From contig NW_020313005.1 of assembly GCF_003265705.1 (NCBI RefSeq), forward strand, positions 13,962,171-14,026,170: a stretch of DNA of 64,000 bases. The letters run 5' to 3'. The position numbers were made by a program, and so were the translations under genes. The notes under the pieces were generated by a model. That model made no database searches. It worked only from the letters and a program-made list of their open reading frames with translations, and was not told where the DNA came from. Each line of letters begins with the position of its first letter. Within the stretch, counting starts at the first letter, position 1. This document shows positions 1-10,409 of this stretch, in pieces. This DNA is from Callorhinus ursinus. Its lineage: Eukaryota > Chordata > Mammalia > Carnivora > Otariidae.

Positions 1-1404
1 GAATAAGTATTAATTCTACTTTAAATGTGGGTAGAGTTCACCTGTGAATCTATCTGGTCCTGGACTTCTTTTTGGGAATGTTTTGATTACTGTTTCAACT
101 TCCTTGCTGGTTATAGATCTGTTCAAACTTTCTATTTCTTCCTGTTTCAGTTTTGGTAAGTTATATATTTCTAGGAATTTATCCATTTTTTCCAGGTTGT
201 CCAATTTGTTAGCATATAGTTTTTTGAAACTTTTTAGAGATTTTATTAATTTGAGGGAGAAAGTATGCATGAGCAGGGGGGAGGGGCAGAGGAAGAGGGA
301 GAAGCAGACTCCCTGCTGAGCAGGGAGCCTGATGTGGGCTTCAGTCCTAGGACACTGGGATCATGACCTGAGCTAAAGACAGAGGCTTAAACAACTGAGC
401 CACCCAGGCACCCCAACATATATATATATATATTATATTCCTTTAGGATTGTTTTTGTATTTATATTTCTGTGGTATTGGTTGTTATTTCTCTTCTCTCA
501 CTTGTGATTTTATTTACTTGAGTTCTTTTTCTTAATTTCTTCTTGATAAGTTATCGATGTTATTTTTTTTTCTCAGTGAACTAGCTTCTGGTTTCTTTGA
601 TCTGTTCCATTGTTTTTTAAGTTTCTATATCATATATTTGTGCTGTAATCTTTATTATGCCTTCCTTCTGCTGGTTTGGGGTTTTATTTGCTTTCCTTTT
701 TCTAGCTCCTTTAGGTGCAAGGTTAGGTTTTTTATTTGAGATTTTTTTCTGCTCCCTGAGGTCGGCCTGTATTGCTATAATCTTCCCTCAAAATCTAGAG
801 AAAGTTCTATACGCACTTGAAAAGAATGTATATTCTGTTTTAGGATAGAATGTTCTGAACATATCTGTTAGGTCCATCTGTTCCAGTGTGTCATTCAAAG
901 CCATTGTTTCCTTGTTGATATTCTGTTTAGATGATCTGTCCATTGATGTAAGTGGGGTGTTAAAATCCCCTACTATTATTTTACTACTATCAATTAGTTT
1001 CTTTATGTTTGTTATTAACTATTTTATGTATTTGGGTGCTCCCATACTGTGTGCATAAATATTTACAATTGTTGTATTTTCTTGCTGGATTCTCCCCTTT
1101 ATTATTATATAGTGCCCTTTTGTCTCTTGTTAGAGTTTTGTTTTAAAGTCTACTTTGATCAAAACAAATATTACTACTGCAGTTTTCTTTTGACATCCGT
1201 TTGCATGATAGATATTTCTCCGTTCTCTCACTTTCAATCTGCAGGTGTCTTCAGATCTAAAATGAGTCTCTTATAGGCGGCATATAGATGGGTCTTGTTT
1301 TTGTTGTTGTTTTTTTTTTAATCCATTCTGTCACCCTATGTCTTTTCATTGGAGTGTATTGTCCATTTTCATTCTAAGTAATTATTGATAGGTATGTATT
1401 TATT
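1..1404 (-). pseudogene. L1-old1 ORF2 relic (endonuclease to early RT)
   Basis: This is the decayed ORF2 polyprotein of L1 (endonuclease plus reverse transcriptase). The clearest open piece is 16-270, which reads like the segment before the RT core, including [10 protein letters not shown] and a SPGPD motif matching [13 protein letters not shown] of the young copies. From 415 to 1404 the minus strand runs through the linker and endonuclease, ending near the ORF2 start at about 1405. A Can-SINE (about 228-414) splits the linker. Stops and frameshifts are throughout, so no protein is expected. Confidence 0.8.
228..414 (-). mobile_element. SINE-1: Can-SINE (tRNA-derived), antisense
   Basis: Antisense Can-SINE. 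The 5' end is the complement of GGGGTGCCTGGGTGGCTCAG at 395-414. The body has the reverse of 'GCTCCCTGCTCAGCAGGGAGTCTGCTTCTCCC', and the 3' tail appears as a T-rich stretch near 228-245. The right flank is a short AT dinucleotide run (about 418-434). Target duplications are only suggested (gcatatag-like on both sides). It lies inside L1-old1 ORF2. Confidence 0.85.
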
Positions 1405-1517
1405 CTCATGTTATTATTTGTCTTGTGATTGTTTCTGAATAGTTTCTCTGATTCTTTCTTGTCTTTCTTTCATGGTTTAGATGATTTTCTTCAATGATAT
1501 ATTTGGATTTCTTTTTC

Positions 1518-1730
1518 TTCTATTTTTATTTTTTAGATTTTATTTATTTATTTGAGACAGAAAGTGTGAGACAGAAAGTACGAGCAAGGGTTAGGGCAAA
1601 GGGAGAATGAGAGGGAGAAGCAGCCTCCTCATTGAGCAGGGAGCCTGATATGGGTCTTGATTCCAGCACCCTGGGATCATGGCCTGAACAGAAGGCAGAC
1701 ACTTAGCTGACTGAGCCACCCAGGCACCCC
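1518..1730 (-). mobile_element. SINE-2: Can-SINE, antisense
   Basis: Antisense Can-SINE with its 5' end at 1730 and its A-tail (read as T-rich) near 1518-1550. It is flanked by target-site copies of tggatttctttt at 1504-1515 and 1731-1742, so both limits are well supported. It inserted into the spacer between ORF2 and ORF1 of L1-old1. The RNA polymerase III A- and B-box regions of the tRNA-like head are recognisable on the minus strand. Confidence 0.88.
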
Positions 1731-2009
1731 TGGATTTCTTTTTTTTTCTTGCATACTTATTAGTGGTCTTTGATATGTGGTTACCATTAGATTTGTATAT
1801 AAATTCTTCTGCATATAGCAATCTATATTCAGTTGATGGTCACCTAATTTTTAACCCATTCTTTTCTCCTCTCCTCCCCACATTTTAGGTATATGTTGTC
1901 ATGTTTTACATCCCTTTACAGTTCCTTGACTGATTTTTAACAAAAATATTTAATTTTACTGTTTTGTGTTTCCTACCTTTATGCTGTCACTTTTGGTCTC
2001 TTCTTTCCA

Positions 2010-2830
2010 CTCAAAATGTCCCTTTCAACATTTCTTGCAGGGCTGGCTTAGTAGTCATGAACTCGCTTAAGTCTTGTTTGTCTGGGAAACTATCTCTCTT
2101 TCTATTCTGAATGATGGCTTTGCTGTATAGAGTATTCTTAGCTGCAGGTTTTCCCATTCAACCCTTTGAATATATCATGCCTTTCCTTTCTGGCTTGGAA
2201 AGTGTCTGCTGAGAAATACTAGACTTGTGGGTTTTCCCTTGTAAGTTATTGTCTTCTTTTGTCTCACTACTCTTAAAATCATTTCTTTGTCACTATATTT
2301 TGCCAAAATGATTACAATATGTCTTGGTGTGGATCTCTTTTTGTTGATTCTGTTGGGCTGTGGCCTTGTTCTCTTTGCCTCTTGGATCTGGTATCTGCTT
2401 TGTTCCCCAGGTTAGGGAAGTTTTCAGCTATTATTTCTTCAAATAAGATTTCTGCCCCCCTCTTCTCTCCCTTCTTCTTCTGGGAATTTCATAATGCTAA
2501 ACTTATTATGTTTGATGGAGTCACTGGGTTCCATAATTCCATTCTTATTCTGCATAATTCTTTCTCTCTCTTTTGTTCAGCTTGATTACTTGCCATTACT
2601 TGTCTTCTAGGCCATTAATTCATTCCTCTACTTCCATTTTGCTGTTCATTCCATCAAGCATGTTTCTCATTTCATTTATTGAGCCCTTTACCTCTGGTAT
2701 GTTGTTGCTTATCTCTCTGTTAAGGGTCTCTCACTCATATCTTCCACCTTTTTTTTTTCAAGTCCAGTGAGTATCCTTATGATCACTGCTTTAAATTCTC
2801 TATCTGGCATGTTATTTATATCTGTTTTTA
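2010..2830 (-). pseudogene. L1-old1 ORF1 relic
   Basis: Minus-strand relic of L1 ORF1, the RNA-binding chaperone. The C-terminal end near 2010-2075 still reads like 'PALQEMLKG', matching the tail PALQEILRGVL of the intact ORF1 at 5579-6478. The RRM/CTD region lies near 2300-2450 and the coiled-coil region near 2600-2830. No frame is open over the whole length. The start is not identifiable. Confidence 0.7.
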
Positions 2831-3390
2831 TTTTATTTCTGGGTGTAGCCTTGTTCTCTCATTTGAGACTAATTTCCTTATCTCTTCCTTTTGTTTGCCT
2901 CTCTGTGTCTGTTTCTCTGTGTTAAGAAAGTCAGCTATGTATTCTACTCTTGAAAGTAGTGACCTTATGATGAAGAGGTCCTTAAGTGCCCTGCAGTGCA
3001 GTGTCTCCTCTCCACTATAACCTAGCACTTCAGGAGAGTATCCTACGTGTGTTTCTTAGGCCCTACTGTTGTATCTGAGTCACTTTACCTTTCAGGGCAG
3101 TTGTCTGTATTATTGTAGGCTGTGCTTGCTCTCTGTGGTGTTAGTGAGACCCAGTTAGGCCAATTCTGAGGAGGCATGCCTGTTGTGGAAATTGGGTGCA
3201 GGGTGGTGGTGTTAGCAAAATTTGCACTGGGGCATTAATCCTATGCCAGATCACCTGATGTGCTGCAGTGGTTGATGGCTGCACACAGGAGTTGCCAGAG
3301 GTGTGAGTGTGGATATGGTATGCAGAGATGGTGAAGTCACCTGGGCATAGCATGTGAAAGTGACTATGGTTTTGTGACTAGGTGTAGTGC
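2831..3390 (-). other. 5'UTR-like segment of L1-old1
   Basis: No reading frame continues from ORF1 here. The stretch has the position and composition expected of an old L1 5' region (moderate G/T richness, no young-type AAGATGGCGG start). I see no other gene. The end point is set where antisense ORF2 sequence of a second old L1 begins near 3391. Confidence 0.45.
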
Positions 3391-3726
3391 AAACTCTTTG
3401 CTGTGCAAGAGTTTATTTTGCTGTAGTCTCAATAGTTTAATTTTGCTTTTGTTTCTCCTGACTTAGGAGACATATGTAGAAAAATGTTGCCACAGTTGAT
3501 GTCAAAGAGATTACTGCCTATGTTTTCTTCTAGGAATTTTATGGGATCAGGTCTCACATTTAGGTCTTTAATCTATTTTGAGCTTATTTTTGTGTATGGT
3601 ATAAGAAAGTGATCTAGGTTCATTCTTTTGTATGTAGCTAACCAGTTTTCCCAACACCATTTGTTGAGTAAACCATCTTCTCCCCATTGTATATTCTTTC
3701 CTCGTTTGTCAAGATTAATTGACCAT
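3391..3726 (-). pseudogene. L1-old2 ORF2 relic, C-terminal part
   Basis: Minus-strand L1 ORF2 sequence from the region equivalent to '[14 protein letters not shown]' back towards '[10 protein letters not shown]'. It is divergent and has no open frame. The element continues at 10879 after the L1-A insertion: the sequence on either side of L1-A joins through the duplicated target (3727-3745 and 10861-10878) into one ORF2 stretch. Its extreme C-terminus and 3'UTR are missing at the 3391 end. Confidence 0.8.
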
Positions 3727-3745
3727 AAAAATGTGGGGTTTTTTT
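3727..3745. repeat. Target-site duplication of L1-A, left copy
   Basis: The sequence aaaaatgtgggg followed by seven T matches 10861-10878 (aaaaatgtggg followed by eight T), apart from one G/T length change. It starts at an A-run, the usual L1 endonuclease nick context. This fixes L1-A as one insertion into L1-old2. Confidence 0.85.
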
Positions 3746-3757
3746 GGGGGGCGGAGC

Positions 3758-3767
3758 AAGATGGCGG
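3758..3767 (+). promoter_or_regulatory. YY1-like site at the L1-A start
   Basis: AAGATGGCGG lies 12 bases from the 5' end of the element. The same motif is at the start of L1-C (15845-15854) and L1-D (41515-41524, minus), and is decayed to AAGATGGCAG in L1-E (59171-59180). In human L1 a YY1 site at the same place sets the transcription start; a shared role here is inference. Confidence 0.6.
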
Positions 3768-4031
3768 AGGAGTAGGAGACCTAGATTTCGTCTGGTCTCA
3801 GGAATTCAGCTGAATAGGGATCAAACCATTCTGAACACCTACGAACTCAACAGGAGACCGAAGAAGAGAGTAGCAACAACTCTCTGAACAGAAAAGTGAC
3901 CACTTTCTGGAAGGTAGGACGTGCGGAGAAGTGAATCCGAGGCGATATTCGGGAGGATAGACGGCGGGGGAGGGGCCTCCGCCGGCCGCTTCTGGCAAGT
4001 GCTAGAGCCGCGGAGCACAAAATCGGACCTT

Positions 4032-4736
4032 TTAGAAGTTGGCTCCGTGGAGGGACGTCGCTGCAGTGGCTAAGCGGGGGGTGGTATCCTCCCGGGACAG
4101 TGTGGTCTCAGGACCCTCGGGGTCACAGAGAGACCGGGGGTGCCTGAGTGCGCCAGAGCTCCCAGGTATCGGAGCGGGGAAGCCGGCTGCAGAGACGGAG
4201 CAGAGTCGCGGGCTCTCAGCTCGGGGTGGCCATAAACTGTGATCTGCGGCCCAGTCGGGGCTCGGCTCCTCCAGCAGGGACCCAACAAGCGGCAGATCCG
4301 GGGAAACTCCCCTTCCTTCCCGGGGAGGAGCGGTGCGGGAACGCACTGCAGGGATCTGCTGGGTTTGGAGACTCTGCGCGGGGTCGGGTACCAGAGATAG
4401 CAACGCTCGGTCACAGGCTGGGTGAGCACGGAGTGCGGCCAGAGACCGGGGACACGGAAGTGACTGCTTTTCTCTGGGGGCACACTGAGGAGCGGGGCCC
4501 CGAGTTCTCGGCTCTTCCGGGTAGAGATTGGGAGGCCACCATTTCTGCCCTGGTCCTCCAAGGCTGTACGGAGAGCTTGCAGGGAACAAAAGCTCCTGAG
4601 AGCAAACCGGAGCAGCTTCCTTAGCCCGGACCCACAAGGGCGGGGCAATTCTGCCTCCGGCAAAGACATTTGGAAACCACAGCAACAGGCCCCTCCCCCA
4701 GAAGATCAGCGCAAACAGCCAGCAAGCCAAGACCAA
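4032..4736 (-). other. Antisense ORF (234 codons) in the L1-A 5'UTR
   Basis: Open minus-strand frame within the CpG-rich part of the 5'UTR, starting MVLACWLFALIFWGRGLL and rich in P, R, S and A after the hydrophobic first 20 residues. The same start and first 25 or so residues recur with substitutions in L1-D (plus strand 40547-40870), where the frame then shifts; the later part recurs at 40798-41250. Primate L1 has an unrelated short antisense ORF0 in its 5'UTR, so an antisense product is conceivable. High GC content lowers stop frequency, so chance is a real alternative. No known domain is recognised. Confidence 0.35.
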
Positions 4737-5578
4737 GTTGATCGATCAAGGAGAACGGGAGAACTCCAGCGCTAGGGGAGTACTGCACATAGATTCATGG
4801 CTTTTTTTTTTTTTTTTTTTTAACCATGATTCATTATTTCATCAAAGTTAATTTTTGTTGACTGTTTTTTTTTATTTTTCTTTTTCCCTTTTTTTAACCA
4901 ACATCTTATCAATCCCTTTTTAAAAAAAAAAACATTTTTCATTTTTCATTTTTAGAGTCATATTTTATCCCTTCATAGTAGTTACCCTTATTTTTGGCAT
5001 ATATATATAAGTTGTTCTCTCTTTAAAATTTTTGAGGTACAGTTTCTTCTAACAGATCAAAATATACCCTAAATCACTAGTATATGGCTTTGTTCTAGTC
5101 TCCTGCCTGATCACATTCTCTCCCTTTTTCCTTTTTTTTTTCTTTTCTTAAATCTTCTTTCTTTTTTCAAACAACTTATCTTACCAAGTCCTTTTATAAA
5201 ACCTTTTATAATTTTTATCTTTACAGTCATCTTCCATCCCTTCATTGTATCAACCCTTATTTTGTACATATATGTCTTTCTTCCTTTAAAATTTTAGGAG
5301 GCACTTTTTTCTAACAGACTAAAATACGCCCAAAATCTAGTGTGTGGCACTGATCTATGCACTAGCCTGATCATATTTGATCATATTCTGCTATTTTTGT
5401 ATTGTTTTGTTTTTGTTTTTATCTTTTTTTTTTCTTTTTTCTCTTTCTTTTTTCTCTCTTTCCCTTTCTTTTCCCCTGGTTTCAGGTCTTTTCTGATTTG
5501 TATACAGTATATTTGCTGGGGACGTTGTATACCTGTTAGCATTTCGTTCTCTCATTCATCTATTCTCCTCTGGACAAA

Positions 5579-6478
5579 ATGACAAGACGAAAGAAATCAC
5601 CTCAGCAAAAAGAACAAGAGGTACTACCATCAGCCAGGGACCTACTCAATACAGACATTAGTATGATGTCGGACCTAGAGTTCAGAATCATGACTTTAAA
5701 GATACTAGCTGGGCTTGAAAAAAGCGTGGAAGTTATTAGAGAAACCCTTTCTGGAGAAATAAAAGAACTAAAATCTAACCAAATCGAAATCAAAAAGGCT
5801 ATTGATGAGATGCAATCCAAAATGGGGGCACTAACTGCTAGGATAAATGAGGCAGAAGAGAGAATCAGCGATATAGAAGACCAAATGATGGAAAATAAAG
5901 AGGCTGAGAAAAAGAGAGAGAAACAACTACAGGATCACGAGGGCAGAATTCGAGAGATAAGTGATACGATAAGACGAAACAACATTAGAATAATTGGGAT
6001 CCCAGAAGACGAAGAAGAGAGAGAGAGGGGGGCAGAAGGTATATTGGAGCAAATTATAGCAGAAAACTTCCCTAATGTGAGGAAGGAAACAGGCATTAAA
6101 ATCCAGGAGGCACAGAGAACCCCTCTCAAAATCAATAAAAATAGGTCAACACCCCGACATCTAATAGTAAAACTTACGAGTCTCAGAGACAAAGAGAATA
6201 TCCTGAAAGCAGCTCGGGAGAAGAGATATGTAACCTACAATGGTAGAAACATTAGATTGGCAACAGACCTATCCACAGAGACGTGGCAGGCCAGAAAGGA
6301 CTGGCAAGATATCTTCAGAGCACTAAACGAGAAAAATATGCAGCCAAGAATACTATATCCAGCCAGGCTATCACTGAAAATAGAAGGAGAGATAAAAAGC
6401 TTCCAGAACAAACAAAAACTAAAGGAATTTGCAAACACGAAACCAGCCCTCCAAGAAATATTGAGAGGGGTCCTCTAA
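5579..6478 (+). CDS. L1-A ORF1 protein (RNA-binding chaperone), intact
   Basis: 299 codons, ATG to stop, with no internal break; human ORF1p is 338 residues, so this is somewhat shorter, at the N-terminal side. The start MTRRKKSPQQKE is basic. Residues about 45-130 form a heptad-rich coiled coil for trimerisation (IKEL, IEIKKAIDEM, RINEAEERISDIEDQM). The RRM begins near NNIRIIGIPE (about 135). The C-terminal domain carries TPRHLIVKL, REKRYVTYNG, IRLATDLSTETWQARKDW and the end PALQEILRGVL. The protein coats L1 RNA in cytoplasmic particles and acts as a nucleic-acid chaperone. ORF2 follows after 82 bases on the same transcript. Confidence 0.93.
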   Translation: MTRRKKSPQQKEQEVLPSARDLLNTDISMMSDLEFRIMTLKILAGLEKSVEVIRETLSGEIKELKSNQIEIKKAIDEMQSKMGALTARINEAEERISDIEDQMMENKEAEKKREKQLQDHEGRIREISDTIRRNNIRIIGIPEDEEERERGAEGILEQIIAENFPNVRKETGIKIQEAQRTPLKINKNRSTPRHLIVKLTSLRDKENILKAAREKRYVTYNGRNIRLATDLSTETWQARKDWQDIFRALNEKNMQPRILYPARLSLKIEGEIKSFQNKQKLKEFANTKPALQEILRGVL

Positions 6479-6560
6479 GCAAAGAGAGAACCTAAAAGCA
6501 GCAAAGAGCAGAAACGAACACAGACAACAGACAGTTAACAGTCACCTTACAGGTAATACA
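6479..6560 (+). other. ORF1-ORF2 spacer of L1-A
   Basis: 82 bases with no ORF, ending just before the ORF2 ATG in gtaatacaATGGC. In other mammalian L1s ORF2 is translated by unconventional reinitiation across such a spacer; nothing in this stretch shows an IRES directly. Confidence 0.6.
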
Positions 6561-9500
6561 ATGGCACTAAATTCATACCTTTCAATAGTTACCCTGAATG
6601 TAAATGGGCTCAATGCCCCAATCAAAAGACACAGGCTATCAGATTGGATTAAAAAACAAGACCCATCAATATGCTGTCTGCAAGAGACTCATTTTAGACG
6701 CAAAGACACCCCCAGATTGAAAGTGAGGGGGTGGAAAACCATTTACCATGCTAATGGACACCAAAAGAAAGCTGGGGTGGCAATCCTTATATCAGACAAA
6801 CTAGATTTTAAAACAAAGACTGTAATAAGAGATGAGGAAGGACACTATATCCTACTTAAAGGGTCTATCCAACAAGAAGATCTAACAATTGTAAATATCT
6901 ATGCCCCGAACATGGGAGCAGCCAATTATATAAGGCAATTAATAACAAAAGCAAAGAAACACATTGACAACAATACAATAATAGTGGGGGACTTTAACAC
7001 CCCCCTGACTGAAATGGACAGATCATCTAAGCAAAAGATCAACAAGGAAATAAAGACTTTAAATGACACACTGGACCAAATGGACTTCACAGACATATTC
7101 AGAACATTCCATCCCAAAGCAACGGAATACACATTCTTCTCTAGTGCCCATGGAACATTCTCCAGAATTGATCACATCCTAGGTCACAAATCAGGTCTCA
7201 ATCGGTACCAAAAGATTGGGATCATTCCCTGCATATTTTCAGACCACAATGTTTGAAACTAGAACTCAACCACAAGAGGAAAGTCGGAAAGAACTCAAAT
7301 ACATGGAGGCTAAAGAGCATCCTACTAAAGAATGAATGGGTCAACCAAGAAATTAAAGAAGAATTAAAAAAATTCATGGAAACCAATGAAAATGAAAACA
7401 CAACTGTTCAAAATCTTTGGGATACAGCAAAGGCAGTCCTGAGAGGAAAGTATATAGCAATACAAGCCTTTCTCAAGAAACAAGAAAGGTCTCAAATACA
7501 CAACCTAACCCTACACCTAAAGGAGCTGGAGAAAGAACAGCAAATAAAGCCTAAACCCAGCAGGAGAAGAGAAATCATAAAGATCAGAGCAGAAATCAAT
7601 GAACTAGAAACCAAAAGAACAGTAGAACAGATCAACGAAACTAGGAGCTGGTTCTTTGAAAGAATTAACAAGATTGATAAACCCCTGGCCAGACTGATCA
7701 AAAAGAAAAGAGAAATGACCCAAATCAACAAAATCATGAATGAAAGAGGAGAGATCACAACCAACACCAAAGAAATACAAACAATTATAAGAACATATTA
7801 TGAGCAACTCTATGCCAGCAAATTAGAGAACCTGGAAGAAATGGGTGCATTCCTAGAGATGTATCAACTACCAAAATTGAACCAGGAAGAAATAGAAAAC
7901 CTGAACAGACCTATAACCACTAAGGAAATTGAAACAGTCATCAAAAATCTCCCAAGAAACAAAAGCCCAGGGCCAGACGGCTTCCCGGGGGAATTCTATC
8001 AGACATTTCAAGAAGAATTAATACCTATTCTCCTGAAACTGTTCCAAAAAATAGAAATGGAAGGGAAACTTCCAAACTCATTTTATGAGGCCAGCATTAC
8101 CTTGATCCCAAAACCAGACAAAGACCCCATCAAAAAAGAGAATTACAGACCAATATCCTTGATGAACATGGATGCAAAAATTCTCACCAAAATACTAGCC
8201 AATAGGATCCAACAGTACATTAAAAGGATTATTCACCATGACCAAGTGGGATTTATTCCTGGGCTGCAAGGCTGGTTCAACATCCGCAAATCAATCAACG
8301 TGATACAATACATTAACAAAAGAAAGAACAAGAATCATATGATCCTCTCAATAGATGCAGAAAAAGCATTTGACAAAGTACAACATCCTTTCTTGATCAA
8401 AACTCTTCAGAGTATAGGGATAGAGGGTACATACCTCAATATCATAAAAGCCATCTATGAAAAACCTACAGCGAGTATCATTCTCAATGGGGAAAGGCTG
8501 AGAGCCTTTCCCCTAAGGTCAGGAACGCGGCAGGGATGTCCACTCTCACCACTGCTATTCAACATAGTATTAGAAGTCCTAGCCACAGCAATCAGACAAC
8601 AAAAAGAAATCAAAGGCATCCAAATCGGCAAAGAGGAAGTCAAACTCTCACTCTNNNNNNNNNNNNNNNNNNNNNNNNNNNNNNNNNNNNNNNNNNNNNN
8701 NNNNNNNNNNNNNNNNNNNNNNNNNNNNNNNNNNNNNNNNNNNNNNNNNNNNNNTACAGGAATTCAGTAAAGTAGCAGGATATAAAATCAATGCACAGAA
8801 ATCAGTGGCATTCCTATACACCAACAACAAGACAGAAGAGAGACAAATCAAGGAGTCTATCCCATTTACAATTGCACCCAAAACCATTAGATACCTAGGA
8901 ATAAATCTAACCAAAGAGGCAAAGGATCTGTACTCAGAAAACTATAAAATACTCATGAAAGAAATTGAAGAAGACACAAAGAAATGGAAAAACGTTCCAT
9001 GCTCATGGATTGGGAGAATCAACATTGTGAAGATGTCAATGCTACCTAGAGCAATCTACACATTCAATGCAATCCCCATCAAAATACCATCCACTTTTTT
9101 CAAAGAAATGGAACAAATAATCCTAAAATTTGTATGGAACCAGAAGAGACCCCGAATAGCCAGAGGAATACTGAAAAAGAAAAGCAAAGCTGGCGGCATC
9201 ACAATTCCGGACTTCCAGCTCTATTACAAAGCTGTCATCATCAAGACAGTATGGTACTGGCACAAAAACAGACGCATAGATCAATGGAACAGAATCGAGA
9301 GCCCAGAAATGGACCCTCAACTCTATGGTCAACTTATTTTTGACAAAGCAGGAAAGAATGTCCAATGGCAAAAAGACAGTCTCTTCAACAAATGGTGTTG
9401 GGAAAATTGGACAGCCACATGCAGAAGAATGAAACTGGACCATTTCCTTACACCACACACAAGAATAGACTCCAAATGGTTGAAAGACCTAAACGTGAGA

Positions 9501-10409
9501 CAGGAGTCCATCCAAATCCTAAAGGAGAACACAGGTAGCAACCTTTTCGACCTTAGCCGCAGCAACTTCTTCCTAGTAACATCGCCAAAGGCACGGGAAG
9601 CCAGGGCAAAAATGAACTATTGGGATTTCATCAAGATAAAAAGCTTTTGCACAGCAAAAGAAACAGTCCACAAAACCAAAAGACAACCGACAGAATGGGA
9701 GAAAATATTTGCAAACGACATATCAGATAAAGGGCTAGTATCCAAAATCTATAAAGAACTTATCAAACTCAACACCCAAAGAACAAATAATCCAATTAAG
9801 AAATGGGCAGAAGACATGAACAGACATTTCTCCAAAGAAGACATCCAAATGGCCAACAGGCACATGAAAAAGTGCTCAACATCACTCGGCATCAGGGAAA
9901 TCCAAATCAAAACCTCAATGAGATACCACCTCACACCCGTCAGAATGGCTAAAATTAACAAGTCAGGGAACGACAGATGTTGGCGGGGATGTGGAGAAAG
10001 GGGAACCCTCCTACACTGTTGGTGGGAATGCAAGCTGGTGCAACCCCTCTGGAAAACAGTATGGAGGTTTCTCAAACAGTTGAAATTAGAGCTACCGTTC
10101 GATCCAGCAATTGCACTACTGGGTATTTACCACAAAGATACAAATGTAGGGACCCGAAGCGGTACATGTACCCCAATGTTTATAGCAGCAATGTCCACAA
10201 TAGCCAAACTGTGGAAAGAGCCAAGATGCCCATCGACAGATGAATGGATAAAGAAGAAGTGGTATATATACACAATGGAATATTATGCAGCCCTCAAAAG
10301 GAATGAGATCTTGCCATTTGCAACGACGTGGATGGAACTGGAGGGTGTTATGCTGAGTGAAATAAGTCAATCAGAGAAAGACATGTATCACATGACCTCA
10401 CTGATATGA
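6561..10409 (+). pseudogene. L1-A ORF2 (endonuclease-reverse transcriptase), one frameshift
   Basis: Bifunctional protein that nicks target DNA and reverse-transcribes L1 RNA there. The endonuclease is residues 1-231: LNVNGLNAPI, CLQETHF, VNIYAPN, VGDFNT, SRIDHIL and FSDHN are all present. One base is missing at 7251-7252, just after SDHN, which puts a stop at 7254-7256; reading resumes from 7253 in another frame. RT motifs follow: [40 protein letters not shown] and [12 protein letters not shown]. The catalytic FADD lies inside the N gap. The C-terminal Cys-rich segment [18 protein letters not shown] is at 9978-10031. Allowing for the deletion and a 66-base gap, the total is 1,271 residues, close to the human 1,275. 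Confidence 0.92.
8655..8754. other. Assembly gap (100 N) inside L1-A ORF2
   Basis: Exactly 100 N, the usual placeholder for unknown length. In the antisense copy L1-D the same interval, between the codons for KLSL and IQEFSK, is 66 bases. 100 minus 66 is 34, which is 1 modulo 3, exactly the frame change seen across the gap. The missing bases encode the FADD active-site motif and about 18 following residues. Confidence 0.95.

Larger units (their letters stand above)
1..3390 (-). mobile_element. L1-old1: ancient antisense LINE-1
   Basis: Reading the minus strand from high to low coordinates gives a 5'UTR-like stretch, an ORF1 relic (about 2830-2010), an inter-ORF spacer and then ORF2 from about 1405 down to the window edge in the reverse-transcriptase region. 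All frames are broken and the sequence differs widely from the young copies in this window, so it is an old (L1M-type) element. Two Can-SINEs interrupt it. The 3' half of ORF2 and the tail lie outside the window. The order of parts is secure; the 5' limit near 3390 is approximate. Confidence 0.85.
3746..5578 (+). promoter_or_regulatory. L1-A 5'UTR with internal promoter
   Basis: About 1.83 kb upstream of ORF1. By family knowledge it carries the internal RNA polymerase II promoter. The first part (about 3900-4720) is GC- and CpG-rich; the second part (about 4800-5578) is T-rich with several long T and pyrimidine tracts. A good splice-donor-like AAG|GTAGGA lies at 3911-3919. The first AG after the pyrimidine tract before ORF1 is at 5585-5586. 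These two sites match the deletion ends seen in L1-E. Promoter activity is inferred, not visible. Confidence 0.75.

Noticed and set aside
4148..4624. 158-codon sense-strand ORF in the L1-A 5'UTR
   Set aside because: Overlaps the longer antisense ORF in a GC-rich segment, has no conserved start in L1-C or L1-D, and no recognisable domain.
4070..4669. 199-codon minus-strand ORF in the L1-A 5'UTR
   Set aside because: Alternative frame over the same GC-rich segment as 4032-4736; the equivalent frame is not kept in L1-D.
7253..8770. Separate gene starting at 7253
   Set aside because: The start is TTG in the middle of ORF2, created by the frameshift; it is the continuation of L1-A ORF2.
9123..9458. 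Minus-strand ORF of 111 codons, nearly repeated at 35759-36094
   Set aside because: Both are the shadow frame of the same L1 ORF2 segment, so the repetition reflects the two L1 copies.
6561..10409. Retroviral pol gene
   Set aside because: Endonuclease of the APE type at the N-terminus, no protease, RNase H or integrase, a C-terminal Cys-rich motif and an A-tail: this is LINE-1.
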